Counted from the stretch's first letter, positions 17,909-29,550 are shown. The stretch: 64,000 nucleotides of DNA from an uncultured Acidobacteriia bacterium (GCA_903892565.1 CAITIX010000241.1:1-64000); one strand, 5' to 3'. Notes: generated by a model from the sequence alone, not told the origin. A program made the numbers and translations.

Positions 17909-20900
17909 CTAGAAGGTAATGCGAGCCACAAGCTGCCCGTAGCGCGAGTTGCTCGGGAAGAACTGCTGATACTGCCCGAACGCGGGGTTATTGGGAATCA
18001 GAAAGTTGCGATTGGTGTTCTTGCTCTGCGCGACGTCGTTCGTGGATCCGCCTGTGAATTGCGGATGATTCAAAAGATTGAAAAACTCCGCGCCCAGCTC
18101 GATCTTCACGCGCTCGGTGATCGACAGGCGCTTGCGCAGAGAAATGTCGAAGTTGTTGATCGGATCCAACGGAAACGTATTGCGGCCGCCGTTGGCCAGC
18201 GCCCCAACCGCCGCCAGAATATAGCGAGCATTGGGATTGTTCGCAACATAGGCCACGATCGTGTTCGACGACGCAACCTGCGCGATTCCCGCGGCATTGT
18301 AGCCCGTCACGCCGCTGCCCAAATTTGCGGCTCCCGCCGGATTCACAATGGATCGGTCTCCTATCGTATCGGTATTCAAATTCGAATCCACGTTACTGCC
18401 GACCGTCGCGTATTCGGGAGATTCATAGGTATAGGTCAACCCGAGCGTCCAATTCCCCACCAGGTTTCGCATCGCCCAACCGCGGCTCGAAAACGCGGTG
18501 ACGTCATACACCGGCGAAAACGTGAAGCGATGCCGGCGATCCAGCAAAGAAGACGACCAGTCGGCCGCGATATTGTTGAAATCCTGCGGACGGCGCGGCG
18601 TGAGCAGCGTGCTGTTGACCGTAGCCGTGGAATCGTCCATCGTGTGGCTCCACGTGTAGGCCGCGATAAACGAAAGATTGCGGGAGTAGCGGCGCGTCAA
18701 CTGCAGCGCCAGGCCGTTGTATTCGGAGTTGCCACGAGGTGCGTAGTCCGTAATCGCGTTGAGGATTCCATACTGCGCCAACGGATTACTGGCGATGCTC
18801 TTCAACTGGCCTGTGGTCAAACTGAGCGCAGCAAGTTGATCCGTCGATGGCATGCTCAGAAACGTCGGAATATATTGCGTCGGGGTCACCACGGCATTGC
18901 GATTGATCTGCGTCTGAATCAGCAAATGCACGCCGCGCGAGTACAGGTAGCGGGCCTCAAGCAAATATCCCTGGCCGATGCGCCGCTCGACGGAAAGCGT
19001 CCCGTTCAAAGCGTAAGGGCGCTTCTGATCTTCGGTGTATGCAGAAATCGCGGACCGCGCGGATGCCGCGGAAGAGAGCAGCCCGGAGGTTCCCGTGATG
19101 CCGCCACTGCCCAGGAACGAGGGGGTCGACTGATTGGGATTCACGCTGACGCTCGATCCATAAAACTCCGGTGCGGTATTAGCGGCGATATTGGCGAACG
19201 GCATGTCGAAGGCCACCACCGCGGATCGACCACGCGCCCGACGTACCCGGCGAATACGCAAAACCGAGACGCGGCGACCAGTCGTTCTTGGTGGGCTGCG
19301 GTTCATTGAACGAAATGACGCCGGGCACGTTGGCCAGTGCGCTAAATTGCTGCATCCGTGAAAGCACCGGCACGGTGACGTATTCATAGCGGACGCCCAG
19401 ATTCAGAGTCAAATTCGGCCGCACACGATAATCGTCGTTCACATACGCCGCATTTTGCAGGAATCCGGCGGGCATTCCTGCCACCACGGATCCGGTGGTT
19501 CCCAAAAACCTGGACCCGGAGACGTCAGGACTCAGATCCTGAAGATATGTGCCCAGGGTCGAGTAAACGTAGCTGCCTCGCGGATTAGAAACGAACGACG
19601 TCGTCAGAATAATATCGTGGAAATCGTAGCCCACCTTGAGCGCATGCTTTCCCATGGTGCGGGTGAGCATATCGGACGCATTGAAATCGCCCTGGACGGT
19701 ACCGCTCGGCACACTGGGATTCGGGCCCAAGGTCAGCTTGACGTCTACAAACGCAAGCGTCGGGAAAGCATCGAGGCCCGGATACTTCAAGTTACTGGCA
19801 TCTTCGCGCGCATTCACCCGGCTGTACGTCACGCGGAAATCGTTCAGCATCGCCGGGGAAAACGCATGGTATTCGGACAAGGAAATCAGATTCGTATCGC
19901 TCGGCTGCGCCACGAAGAAAGCCGGAAGCCCTCCGGTCGTATCCAGACCGCGGAAGCCGCTAAATAAGTAGCGTCCACGCAAGCGATCCTGGGAGCTTGC
20001 GTCCCAATCGATACTGGCCACGGCACGCTTCTGGTTGGCGTAACTCGGAGCGATGATGGAAATCGGGCCAACCGGGATTGCCGTGCCCGCCACTGTGATC
20101 GTACTCGTCGGCAGCGAAGCGGGCTGCACGTATTGCTGCAAAACACCGAGATTCGTTTTGCTCAGCCCCGGCAGGCTGCCGAGGATCTGATATCCGGACG
20201 CGGTCGGCGCATTGACCACCTGAGGCGCCACGGACGCGAAGCCAACCGGGCTGTACTCGTAATTCCCGAAGAAGAAAAGCTTGTTCTTCAGGATCGGCCC
20301 ACCCACGGTGCCGCCGAAGCGGTTGTTGTCGTAACGCGGGGCCGTCGTAATCCCCTGCCGCGCGACTGAGGCATCGATCGCCGTAAGCATGCGGTTCTGG
20401 TTGTACTCGTAAAGGGAGCCGTGGAACTGATTGCCGCCCGTTTTTACGACCGTGTTAAAAATGCCCCCGGGCCCTCCACCGAATTCCGGACCAAAATTAT
20501 TCTGGAGCAGCGTAAACTCGGCAACGGCCTCATTCGGAACGCAAGCCAAAGGAGAAGGCGAGAAGTAGCTATTGTTATCCGCGCCTTCCACGAAGAAACG
20601 ATTGCCCGTGGGGCGCTGGCCGCCTACGGCTGGTCCAATGCCTACACCCAGCCCCCCAGAGGAACCGACACCGGCTCCCAGGAGGCTCAAATTGATGACT
20701 CCGTTCCCGCTCGCGGCCGTCGGGATGTTGACCAGCTGAATGGATTCATAATTCGATTGCAGCTGCGACGTCGCTTCGTCGAGCGACGTCCCGGCTTCCA
20801 CCGTAACCGTGCTGGTGGTTGCGCTGGCAAGCGCGAGCCCCAGGTTCTGCGTAACGACTCGATTCAAATCGACAACCACTTTGGAAACCGGTAACGCAGC

Positions 20901-21191
20901 GAAGCCTGTTTTGTCGGCCTTCACTTCGTAGACGCCAATGGCCACGTGATCCAGCCGATATTCGCCCGCAGCGGTGGTGGTGGTCGTATACCGGGCACCA
21001 GTCGCCTCACTGGTCGCGGTTACCGTGGCCGAAGCCACAACGGCACCGCTCGGGTCGTTCACTCGCCCCGTGACCGTGCCGTCCACGGACTGGGCAAGAA
21101 CGATCGCCGTCGCGAAACAAAATAGGGCTATCGCAGCCAGGATCGACCTGGTCGCAGAAGCGAAATTCATGGTACTGGTACTCCTACACAC
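17909..21191 (-). pseudogene. Oar-like TonB-dependent receptor, split by a frameshift near 19220
   Basis: ORF 19179-21191 (N-terminal domain, plug) and ORF 17909-19387 (barrel) in different frames; combined length about 1094 aa, like the intact paralog (1079 aa from ATG 5424; 1096-aa ORF). Confidence 0.85.
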
Positions 21192-21321
21192 ATCTTTCGA
21201 GAGAATTATCGATCAACTGTAGGGCTGCGACGTGGCGGTGGGGCCCTAGAAGCGTTTTTTTTGCATCGGAAGTTACTGAAACGGTATTGACTTACGCTAA
21301 TACCCACAACACTACTACCAG

Positions 21322-21338
21322 ATAAGACGGCGTCTTAT
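21322..21338. promoter_or_regulatory. 17-bp perfect palindrome ATAAGACGGCGTCTTAT, operator-like
   Basis: 8+1+8 palindrome in the upstream region of the receptor gene. Confidence 0.4.
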
Positions 21339-21449
21339 AACTTACATTCATGATAGTACTAATGCATACCCGGATTTGGGGGCCTTCTGAGGATTTTCAA
21401 AGCCTGGGGTAGGCCGGGCTCTTTGCAAATCGAGGATTGCGAATGCCGC

Positions 21450-22922
21450 TTACTTCGCCGCTGGGCTCACGGTTTTCGCGGGAGGAGTGGCCCGACCAGC
21501 CTCTGCTCGAATCTGATCAAAATAGCGCTGGACGAAAGGTTCGTATTCCAGAGGCACTTGATCCCGGTGGATTTCGCCGCCGGATTCCGCGTGCGAGGCA
21601 TTGCGCTGCGCGAGCGGCGTCTTTAATTGCTGGCGTGTGGAGCCCACTTCAATCATCATGTCGCCCTTGACGTTCTCGGCGCGCTTGCCAAACAGCTCGG
21701 AAATCTTGCCCATGGCCTTGGCGGCCTCGGCCTGGCGGGCGGATTTATCGCCTTCCTGCGATCCTACGCCGCTGTGCTCGTTATCGTCCTTCTGGCCTTC
21801 GGCGCTGCTGCCGCTGGCGTCCATTTCATTACCCTTGTTGTGATTTTCGGAATCCGCGTTGTCCCCGGGATTCTTGTCGTCGGCGTCCGATTTTTCCTGA
21901 TCGTCGCCCTTCTGCTGATCGCCCTTCTTGCCCTTTTGCGCCGTCTTTTGCTGCTGCTTTCCGTTGGGCTTCGATTTGCCCATCATGTCGGAGACCGCGT
22001 CTTTTAACTTATCGAGCAGAGACTCCTGTTGCTGGCCATCCTGATCCTTGCCCTGGTCGGAGGCATCCTGCGAATTCGGAGGATTCTGCGCGTCGGGCGC
22101 GTCGGCCTTCGATGTATCGCCCTTGCTGTCGCCTTTTTGCTGGCTGCCCTTTTGCTCGTCGGCAGTCTCCGGATTCTCGGGCGACTCCGCAGCCTGCACC
22201 TCAGGCTCGCCCGCGTAATCGCGATTTTTGTCGAGATCCTTGGTGGTCTCATCGCCGTTTGCAGGCTCGTCTCCTTCCCCCGGCTTCTTCCCGCCGCGCA
22301 ATTGCTTTTCGGAAGACTTCAGGAGCGATTGCAGCGGACCTTCCACCAGCGACGCCCGGGTATCGAACGAACCGGTCGCGGTGACGCGCAGCAGCAGCAC
22401 GCCCAGCACTACCAGCGCCATCATCGCCGCAGGGTAGAGCGTCACGGGACGCCGCAAGGGCATTGCCTGCTGCAAGTCCACCCCACGCGCGGCTTGTTCG
22501 GCACGTGCGCGCTGCAACTCGCGCAAGGCCGCATCCACATGCGCACTGGCCTCGGGCTCCGCGAAATAGGCGGCGGTAGAAAGCGTGTCCGCGAGTTTCA
22601 TCCGCGCGTCCATCTTCTGGGCCAGCACATAGGCCGACGGACGCCTGCGGTGTTCAACGAATAACCGCACGGCGAGCGTCACCAGCGCTACAACGGGAAT
22701 CCAGTAGAGCCCGATATGCGCGGTTCCTGCCAGCAGAGCCACTGCGGCGACGCCCAACCCAACGGAGGCAGCCAACAAGGCTTCGCGGATCGCGACGTGC
22801 CCGAACGCGCGATTTCGCGCGGCGGCAAGGAGCACGGTGAGTGAGTCGTGAAGCGGCAAAATCCTGCATCCGATTATGGCATGTCCCTCTGCCCGAGGCG
22901 ATACGGGCCCAATTTCGGCCAA
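21450..22922 (-). CDS. Membrane protein with long charged low-complexity region (start uncertain)
   Basis: Two TM regions, 'YVLAQKMDARMKLADTLSTAAYF', then Asp/Lys/Gln/Ser-rich stretch. Confidence 0.65.
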   Translation of the reverse strand: MAEIGPVSPRAEGHAIIGCRILPLHDSLTVLLAAARNRAFGHVAIREALLAASVGLGVAAVALLAGTAHIGLYWIPVVALVTLAVRLFVEHRRRPSAYVLAQKMDARMKLADTLSTAAYFAEPEASAHVDAALRELQRARAEQAARGVDLQQAMPLRRPVTLYPAAMMALVVLGVLLLRVTATGSFDTRASLVEGPLQSLLKSSEKQLRGGKKPGEGDEPANGDETTKDLDKNRDYAGEPEVQAAESPENPETADEQKGSQQKGDSKGDTSKADAPDAQNPPNSQDASDQGKDQDGQQQESLLDKLKDAVSDMMGKSKPNGKQQQKTAQKGKKGDQQKGDDQEKSDADDKNPGDNADSENHNKGNEMDASGSSAEGQKDDNEHSGVGSQEGDKSARQAEAAKAMGKISELFGKRAENVKGDMMIEVGSTRQQLKTPLAQRNASHAESGGEIHRDQVPLEYEPFVQRYFDQIRAEAGRATPPAKTVSPAAK

Positions 22923-22957
22923 ATGACCGAAATTTGCCGGGTCGCGCTATGATGGTT

Positions 22958-23066
22958 ACAGGAGATCCCCTCATCACGAACTTTGAACCACCGCATAAGT
23001 TGGCGAGCGAGCAGCCCGAAGGCAGCCGACACTCGTGCGGGTTCAGATTTCAGCCTGCGGGATCCG
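22958..23066 (+). ncRNA. Candidate structured RNA or 5' leader
   Basis: Nested stems GATCCC/GGGATC, TGAACC(AC)CGCA/TGCGGGTTCA, GTTGGC/GCCGAC, GCC-CGAA-GGC; TATGAT box at 22948-22953. Confidence 0.35.
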
Positions 23067-23178
23067 TACTTCCCCGTTGCAGGTATGCTGTCAGCGGGAT
23101 GGCGCAACGCCACCTTCAGCCGGGACTTTGAACCAAAAGAACTGCGCGACGAAACGGCGTGTGTAGAGAGGAGTTTTT

Positions 23179-23379
23179 ATGGCAGGTCGTGGAGCACCGA
23201 CGTTCCAAAAGCGTCAAAAAGAACAGAAGCGCAAAGAGAAGCAGCAGAGCAAAGACGAGCGCCGCGAAGCGCGCAAAAAGGGCGAGGGCGAAAGCGAGAC
23301 CCACGCCGAGCTCGAACTCCTCACCGGACCCGTGGTTCACAATGAGCCGGATCCGCTCGATCGCAATTCTCCCGTTTAG
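23179..23379 (+). CDS. Small highly charged hypothetical protein
   Basis: 'MAGRGAPTFQKRQKEQKRKEKQQSKDERREARKKGEG'; GAGGAG ribosome-binding site upstream. Confidence 0.65.
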   Translation: MAGRGAPTFQKRQKEQKRKEKQQSKDERREARKKGEGESETHAELELLTGPVVHNEPDPLDRNSPV

Positions 23380-23517
23380 CGTCTGTGTGACATAGAGTAT
23401 GCGTGAAAACGCAAGGGGACGATTGGACTGCGGGAACCCTTCCCGCAGTCGATCCCCGAACCGGCGCTATTCTTAAGCGAAAGTCAGCCGGCCTCACCCC
23501 AGGAAGCCGAGCAAGCG

Positions 23518-24894
23518 TCAGCCCAAGAATCCAAGATTGTTGGACCCGAAGTTCCCAATGTTCGGGAACACGGTCGGCAGATTTGCCGCTGGGACGCCAA
23601 ACCACTGCGCCAGCGTCGCTCCGTATTGATCGAGCGCCGTCGTCGGCAGCAGCACACCGCGCGTGCCCGCATCGTTTGGACCGCCCGGCGCCAGCAAAGG
23701 GAAATTCCCATAGAATTTTCCGCCACTCACGTTCGATCCAATAATGAAGTGATGATTGCCCCAGGCGTGATCGCTGCCATCCGTCCCGCTCGGCGTCAGC
23801 GTCCGTCCAAATTCGGAGGCAGTGAACGTGGTCACTGCGCCATCGATCCCCAGCTCCAGCGTGGCCTGATAGAACGCAGAAACCGCCTGGCTAAGCTGCT
23901 GTAGCAGCGGCGTCTGTGTCGCCATCTGCGCGGAATGCGTATCGAACCCATCCAGCACGCAGAAGAAAATCTGACGATTCAATCCCAGCTGACCGCGTAC
24001 CGACATCACATTCGCCACCGTGCGCAACTGTGCGGCCAGAGGATTGTTCGCGGGAAACACAGTATTCAGAGCCGGAGCGCTGGCCAGCAATTTCGTGAGC
24101 GTATTCGCATAGTTATTGCCATTGGTCAGCACGGTGTTGGCCGATTGCACCAGTTGCACGCCATTGCTGAATTGCAGCAACTGCTGCAGTCCGCTGGCCG
24201 TGTTCGGAGCAAGGCTCCCGAGCGTCGCCATCCCCGTGGGCGATGAAGATCCGTTATAGGGCGGCGGCACCGTGGCGGGCGACGTATTCACGCCGGTGCA
24301 GAATAATTCGCAACCGGAGGTCGCCGTAACCGCCGGGAAAATGCCCGCCGAATTCTGCACTTGCACCAGATCCGTGATGCGTCCTCCCCAGCCCGAACTC
24401 CCCGTGCCCGCTGGAATTCCGGTTTGCCACTGCGCGCTTTGATCGGAGTGCGAAAACAGCGCGGACGGAACGAGCGCACTATTGTGATTGGCCAAATATG
24501 CCGCGCGCGACATCGGCTGCACCATCATGCCGACATTCGCCAGCACCGCAGCCTTGCCCTGATTGTAGAGCCCCTGGATCTCCACCAGGCTGGGATGCAG
24601 CCCGTAAGCGTCGCCGCCATTGGCGATGGGCAGTAGAGCGTTTTGCGGAATCACCAAACCTCCGCGATTCTGCTGGTAGGCGCTATAGTTCTGCTGCGCG
24701 GTGCTGATCGGGATCACGGTATTGTGCCCGTCGTTGCCTCCGAGCAGGAACACGCACACCAGCGCCTGATAGTTGCCGCCGGGGGCAGCCAAGGCGTTCA
24801 TCTCGCCGAACTTTGCCATGCTCCCCACGGCCCCCAGTGCCGTCACCGAGCGCAGCGTATCTTTCAAAAAATCACGTCTGGAACGAATCAACAT
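23518..24894 (-). CDS. DUF1501 domain-containing protein
   Basis: 'SRRDFLKDTLRSVTALGAVG', 'LVCVFLLGGNDGHNTVIP', 'FDTHSAQM', 'SEFGRTLTPSGTDGSDHAWGNHHF'. Confidence 0.9.
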   Translation of the reverse strand: MLIRSRRDFLKDTLRSVTALGAVGSMAKFGEMNALAAPGGNYQALVCVFLLGGNDGHNTVIPISTAQQNYSAYQQNRGGLVIPQNALLPIANGGDAYGLHPSLVEIQGLYNQGKAAVLANVGMMVQPMSRAAYLANHNSALVPSALFSHSDQSAQWQTGIPAGTGSSGWGGRITDLVQVQNSAGIFPAVTATSGCELFCTGVNTSPATVPPPYNGSSSPTGMATLGSLAPNTASGLQQLLQFSNGVQLVQSANTVLTNGNNYANTLTKLLASAPALNTVFPANNPLAAQLRTVANVMSVRGQLGLNRQIFFCVLDGFDTHSAQMATQTPLLQQLSQAVSAFYQATLELGIDGAVTTFTASEFGRTLTPSGTDGSDHAWGNHHFIIGSNVSGGKFYGNFPLLAPGGPNDAGTRGVLLPTTALDQYGATLAQWFGVPAANLPTVFPNIGNFGSNNLGFLG

Positions 24895-24940
24895 GACAAG
24901 TCTCTCCTTGATTTGTAGTGGCTGCCGATCTGGACTTGCT

Positions 24941-27730
24941 TTAGTGCCAGACGTTGTAATAGCTGGACGTCAGAATGAGATAACACGCCGTTTGCACGCG
25001 ATGCAGCGCGCCCGCGGCGTCATTGGTTACGGTATTGACGATGATGGATTTCATGGTCGCGGGCATCGCGCCATGCGTCAGCGTGAGGTCCAGCGCGCTC
25101 ACCAGCGTTGCGGGCGTTGCCGCCAGCGAAAGGAACGGCGTCAGGTCCACCGTCGTTCCTGGTCCATACGATTGCACCGGATTCGAATACTGGCTGAACA
25201 GACTCTGGACCACGTTGTCGCGATAGATTGCATTGTTCGGCGTGTGGATTTCAAACTCGGGCCCCAGCAATCCGGTACCGGGGATGGCATAGGTGGGCGA
25301 ATAGTAATTGAAGACGCTCGGCGAAGAGAAAATATCCTGCCCCATGTTGGCCAAGTCGGATGCGTAATAATTCCCGCTGGTCATTTGGCCGCCGAAGGCG
25401 CGGACCATCCCTGCGATGAACAGGGCAGGCTCTTGCAGATGCCCGTCTGTGATGACATCATTGCCACCGGCATCGTTGGCGCGCGCTTCGGGATCCAGCA
25501 GAATCGCCGTGATCACGGCCTTCATATCGCCCCGCACGCCTTGGCCGTTGTTATTGAACGCTGCCGCGACGCGCGAAATATACGCAGGGCTCGGATTGCT
25601 CTTCACCAGATGCTGGATGAGCAACTTGCCGAGGAAAGGCCCCACATTCGGATGATTGAAAATATTCGCGAACGCGTTGTTCAGATCCTGCTGCGGAGTA
25701 AGGCCGGCGGGCGAAATCGTGAGCAGCGCTCCCGGATACGTCAGCAGCTGCTTCTGTCCAGCATCGTGTTCCGCAGCATAGGGCACCATCGGGCCGTTGC
25801 TCGTGATGTAGGCACCCCAGGAAACCGGTTGTCCCGGGGCAGGCGCGTACGTCCAGCCGGTATAGATGCGCGCGAATTCGGTAATATCGGTCTGCGAATA
25901 AGTGGGGATCGGCAAATTGCTGCTGTCCAGTTGGGGAGATCCATCCACATTCAGCATCTGTGTGCCGATCGTGAACAGCTGCATCAACTCGCGTGCGTAG
26001 TTCTCGTTCGCCACCGCGCCCGTCGCCGGATTTCCTTTCCCGTTGTTAGCCATGTCGAGATACTGCCCCATGGCGGGGCTGAGCGTAACGTCCGACATGA
26101 TTTGGCTGAAGTTGGAAAACGCGTCATTAAGAAGCATGTCCTGGAATAGAATCATGTTCTGATTCCAGATCAGCTTTTGGATCGACGTGACAAAAATCTG
26201 ACTCAGCGCAAACGCCACCCTCTGGCGCAATTGATCCGCATTCGTCACCGCGTTCGCCAGGAACAGCGCCGGCAAGCCGCTTTGATCGGAAACAATGGAG
26301 TCATAGTTCGAAACCGGCGCCATCGCGAATTGTTGATTCAACCAGCCTTGGAAGCCTAGCGCCTGCACGCTCGCCGCGTCGCTCGGCGTGGGCCCGAACG
26401 CCGCTTGTTCCAGGAAACGTCGCGCCGCGGCCGAAGACACCTGCGCGTTCGCAACGCCAATCTGCACAGGAAACGGTTGGGAGGTTACCGCGCCATTGCT
26501 CACCGTGATGCTGCCCGCGCCGGACAAACTCGCATATCCGTTCACCGTAAGATTGACCGCGCTAAACGTGGTTCCGAGCGGCGTGCCATTCAACTTGGCG
26601 ATCGACGCCGAGGTGAAGCCCGTGCCCGCAATCGTGGCATTGAAGAGCCCCAGCGGCAATTGGCCGTTCGCTCCCACGCTGGTAATCACCGGCGTCGGCG
26701 GTAACAGCGTAACGGTTGCTAGCGCGCTGCCGTTCGGTCCGGTGGCCGTCACCGTGTCCGAACTGCTGGCCGGATAAACAGCAGGAGCCGTATAGAATCC
26801 GGCGGAGGTCACGGTGCCGTAGGTCGCGGTCCACGTGGTTGCTCCCGCCGAGGTGAACTGCTGCGTGGCGCCCAGGTTCAAGGAAACGGTCGTGGGCGAA
26901 ATCGTCTGTGGATTTGCCACTTGCAGGGTGACCGTGGCCGCGGCCGATCCGCCCGGCCCAATGGCCGTCACCGTAGCGGTGCTTGACGCCGGCATCGCTG
27001 CCGGAGCCGTATACAGCCCGCTGGCGCTCACAGTGCCCGCGCTGGCCGTCCACGACGTCGCACCCGACGACGTGAACTGCTGCGTTGTACCGAGCTTGAG
27101 GGTCACAGATGTCGGAGCGATGGTCTGCGGAGGAACGGGCCCCGTCGAAGCAAACGTCGCACTGAACGGAGCGCCCCACAGCGTCAACGGATTCATCACC
27201 TGAAACGCCACCGCGCCTGCGGATCCTTGATATCCGGCCACCTTCAGCGTGGTGGAATTCACAAACGTCGTGGGCAGGTTCACGCCCGGCGTTCTCGCCG
27301 TCGCACCGCTGACAAAACCGGTGCCGGTGATGGTGGCCGTGTAGTTGCCGACAGGAATAGGGTTGGGAGAAATCGACGTGATCGAAGGCCCGGCTGGCTC
27401 CACCGCCACATACACGATGCCGGTAGTCTTCTTATCCGAGCCCAGCGCGCTCACCGTGATTCCGGCGGCGGGAATGGTCGCGGGAGCCGTATACAAGCCG
27501 CCGGTCGTAATCGTCCCATAGGTGGCGTTGCCGCCCTTCACTCCGCTCACCGACCAAGTCACGGCTGTATTCGCAAGCCCCATAACCGTGGCGCTATATT
27601 GAACGGTTCCATTTACTCCCACGGTTGTATATCCGGGACTGATGGTGATCGACTGGGCCATCAGTACCGTTGGCATCAACATCGCTGCGATCCAGAGCGA
27701 ACGAGAGATCGACTTGGGACTCAAGTGCAT
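24941..27730 (-). CDS. DUF1800 domain-containing protein with N-terminal Ig-like repeats
   Basis: 'RRFLEQAAFGPTPSDAASVQALGFQGWLNQQFAM', 'NENYARELMQLFTIG'; tandem 'ATQQFTSSGATSWTA...GLYTAPA' repeats. Confidence 0.9.
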   Translation of the reverse strand: MHLSPKSISRSLWIAAMLMPTVLMAQSITISPGYTTVGVNGTVQYSATVMGLANTAVTWSVSGVKGGNATYGTITTGGLYTAPATIPAAGITVSALGSDKKTTGIVYVAVEPAGPSITSISPNPIPVGNYTATITGTGFVSGATARTPGVNLPTTFVNSTTLKVAGYQGSAGAVAFQVMNPLTLWGAPFSATFASTGPVPPQTIAPTSVTLKLGTTQQFTSSGATSWTASAGTVSASGLYTAPAAMPASSTATVTAIGPGGSAAATVTLQVANPQTISPTTVSLNLGATQQFTSAGATTWTATYGTVTSAGFYTAPAVYPASSSDTVTATGPNGSALATVTLLPPTPVITSVGANGQLPLGLFNATIAGTGFTSASIAKLNGTPLGTTFSAVNLTVNGYASLSGAGSITVSNGAVTSQPFPVQIGVANAQVSSAAARRFLEQAAFGPTPSDAASVQALGFQGWLNQQFAMAPVSNYDSIVSDQSGLPALFLANAVTNADQLRQRVAFALSQIFVTSIQKLIWNQNMILFQDMLLNDAFSNFSQIMSDVTLSPAMGQYLDMANNGKGNPATGAVANENYARELMQLFTIGTQMLNVDGSPQLDSSNLPIPTYSQTDITEFARIYTGWTYAPAPGQPVSWGAYITSNGPMVPYAAEHDAGQKQLLTYPGALLTISPAGLTPQQDLNNAFANIFNHPNVGPFLGKLLIQHLVKSNPSPAYISRVAAAFNNNGQGVRGDMKAVITAILLDPEARANDAGGNDVITDGHLQEPALFIAGMVRAFGGQMTSGNYYASDLANMGQDIFSSPSVFNYYSPTYAIPGTGLLGPEFEIHTPNNAIYRDNVVQSLFSQYSNPVQSYGPGTTVDLTPFLSLAATPATLVSALDLTLTHGAMPATMKSIIVNTVTNDAAGALHRVQTACYLILTSSYYNVWH

Positions 27731-27998
27731 AATGTGTGGGGTCTCCGATCCAGCGATCTAGACCTCGGCTCGGGTCCCATCGCCAGTGCTGAATCTGATC
27801 GTCCAAGCAGCGTGTTTCGGATAGGCGGAAATTGCAGTTTCATCGCATTTCGCCCAATAAAAACGCACTTATGTCCCCTACTTACGACTTCTGGAAAAGT
27901 GCTTAGTATGCGGGGGCACTCATTGCGCTCTTTCTGGCCGAACGTCAGGGCAGCACACCGGGGCGTTATATTGAACGGGGAGAGTTACAGCACGCATC

Positions 27999-28877
27999 AT
28001 GCTTCGTAGATCCAGAAACTGCACACTGTTCGCCGGAATGTTCGTCGCCCTTTGCGGCGCCCGCCTGGTCGTTGCTCAAGGGACAGCCGCCCAAGGGACA
28101 AATGAAGCGGGGGCAAATCCAGCCATGCTCCAGAACGATCGCAGCTTCGTTCAAGCCGTGACGAAAGCCGATACATCCGCGCTCGCCAAGCTTCTAGACG
28201 CAGAGTTCACCTGGACCGATTTCGAAGGCCGGCAGCGCACCCGCGCACAGGTTCTACAGGCCGTTCCGAAACTGGCTATTGCAGACGAAACCGGCGTGGA
28301 CCAAACAAGGACCGAGCGCAAGTCATTTGCGTACGGCTCTCTGGGCGATGTCCAAATCAACCAGGGTCGCGCGCATGTCGTACGCGTCTGGGCCAAGCGC
28401 GCGGACGGATGGAAGCTAGTGGTCTATCAGGAACTCATGACGCTCGAAGCCGCGCCGACGTTTGCGCCCGGCGCGGGCAAGGATTGCGAGAATCCGTGCA
28501 AGGGCATTCCCTTCCAGCCGAAAACCGAAACCGAGCGGCAAGTGTCCACCGCGTATTCGAAACTCGAGACCGCCGCGATGGCCAAAAACTCGGCGGTGTT
28601 CAGTACTATGGTCGCGGACGAATTTGTCGCCGCCAGCTCCAATAGCAACAAACTCGCAGGCAAGCGCGAGCGCATGGACGATTTCGATCATTCGAAGAAC
28701 GCCGGCGTCGCGCCCACTCCTCTGAAAACCGTGCGTATGTTCGATTTCGGCGATGCAGTGCTCATGACGTCGGACCACGTGCCGGATCGCGGCCGTCCGC
28801 TGCGCGTCACACGCATCTGGGTCAAGCGCAACGGCGGCTGGGTGGAAACTATCAGCTACCAGACGTCCGTGAAATAG
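27999..28877 (+). CDS. Secreted nuclear-transport-factor-2-like (DUF4440/SnoaL-like) protein, two domains
   Basis: '[26 protein letters not shown]', '[17 protein letters not shown]' and a second copy '[18 protein letters not shown]'. Confidence 0.65.
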   Translation: MLRRSRNCTLFAGMFVALCGARLVVAQGTAAQGTNEAGANPAMLQNDRSFVQAVTKADTSALAKLLDAEFTWTDFEGRQRTRAQVLQAVPKLAIADETGVDQTRTERKSFAYGSLGDVQINQGRAHVVRVWAKRADGWKLVVYQELMTLEAAPTFAPGAGKDCENPCKGIPFQPKTETERQVSTAYSKLETAAMAKNSAVFSTMVADEFVAASSNSNKLAGKRERMDDFDHSKNAGVAPTPLKTVRMFDFGDAVLMTSDHVPDRGRPLRVTRIWVKRNGGWVETISYQTSVK

Positions 28878-28966
28878 ATCCCAGCAAAATAGATCCTCCC
28901 GAGCACGTCGACCAGACGCATGTACCTATATCTCTATGCAGCCCGTCTAACCTCGTGGAGGGTTTT

Positions 28967-29506
28967 ATGAAAAAATTTGCACTTCTGGTCGGCATACTCT
29001 CGATCGGGTTTCTAGCCGCGGAAGCACAGCAGCGAGGAGGCGGCGGAGGCAGTCCGCGCGGCAACGGTGGACACATTCCTTCGCGCGGCCCCGCGCCGTC
29101 CCGGCCGCAGCAGTCGCAACGTCCCCCGCAGGCGCGCCCGCAGGCTTCCGGACCAGATCGGCCCGGTCATCCCACGGCTCCTCACGTGGATAACAACAAG
29201 TGGGTGGGCCATGATATGGGTCGCAATGACGACCGCTTCCACGTTGATCGCCCCTTTGAACACGGGCGATTTACCGGAGGCATCGGCAGAAGCCACATTT
29301 GGCGTTTGGGCGGCGGCGGTCCCGCGCGCTTCGGATTCGGCGGATTCTTCTTCGGCGTGGCGCCGTTTGAATTCGGGCTCTGCGATGGCTGGTTCTGGGA
29401 TAGCGACGAAATCGTGATCTATGACGATCCGGACCACATTGGCTGGTATCTGGCCTACAACGTGCGCCTTGGGACGTACGTCCACGTGAATTATCTGGGA
29501 AACTAA
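28967..29506 (+). CDS. Secreted Gly/Pro/Arg-rich hypothetical protein
   Basis: Signal peptide '[21 protein letters not shown]'. Confidence 0.6.
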   Translation: MKKFALLVGILSIGFLAAEAQQRGGGGGSPRGNGGHIPSRGPAPSRPQQSQRPPQARPQASGPDRPGHPTAPHVDNNKWVGHDMGRNDDRFHVDRPFEHGRFTGGIGRSHIWRLGGGGPARFGFGGFFFGVAPFEFGLCDGWFWDSDEIVIYDDPDHIGWYLAYNVRLGTYVHVNYLGN

Positions 29507-29550
29507 CCACGCCGGATTCCGTTCCCGCAAACGGACCGTCAAGCGGGCGT

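Noticed and set aside
17789-19309. 506-aa plus-strand ORF
   Set aside because: Antisense shadow of the barrel half of the frameshifted receptor.
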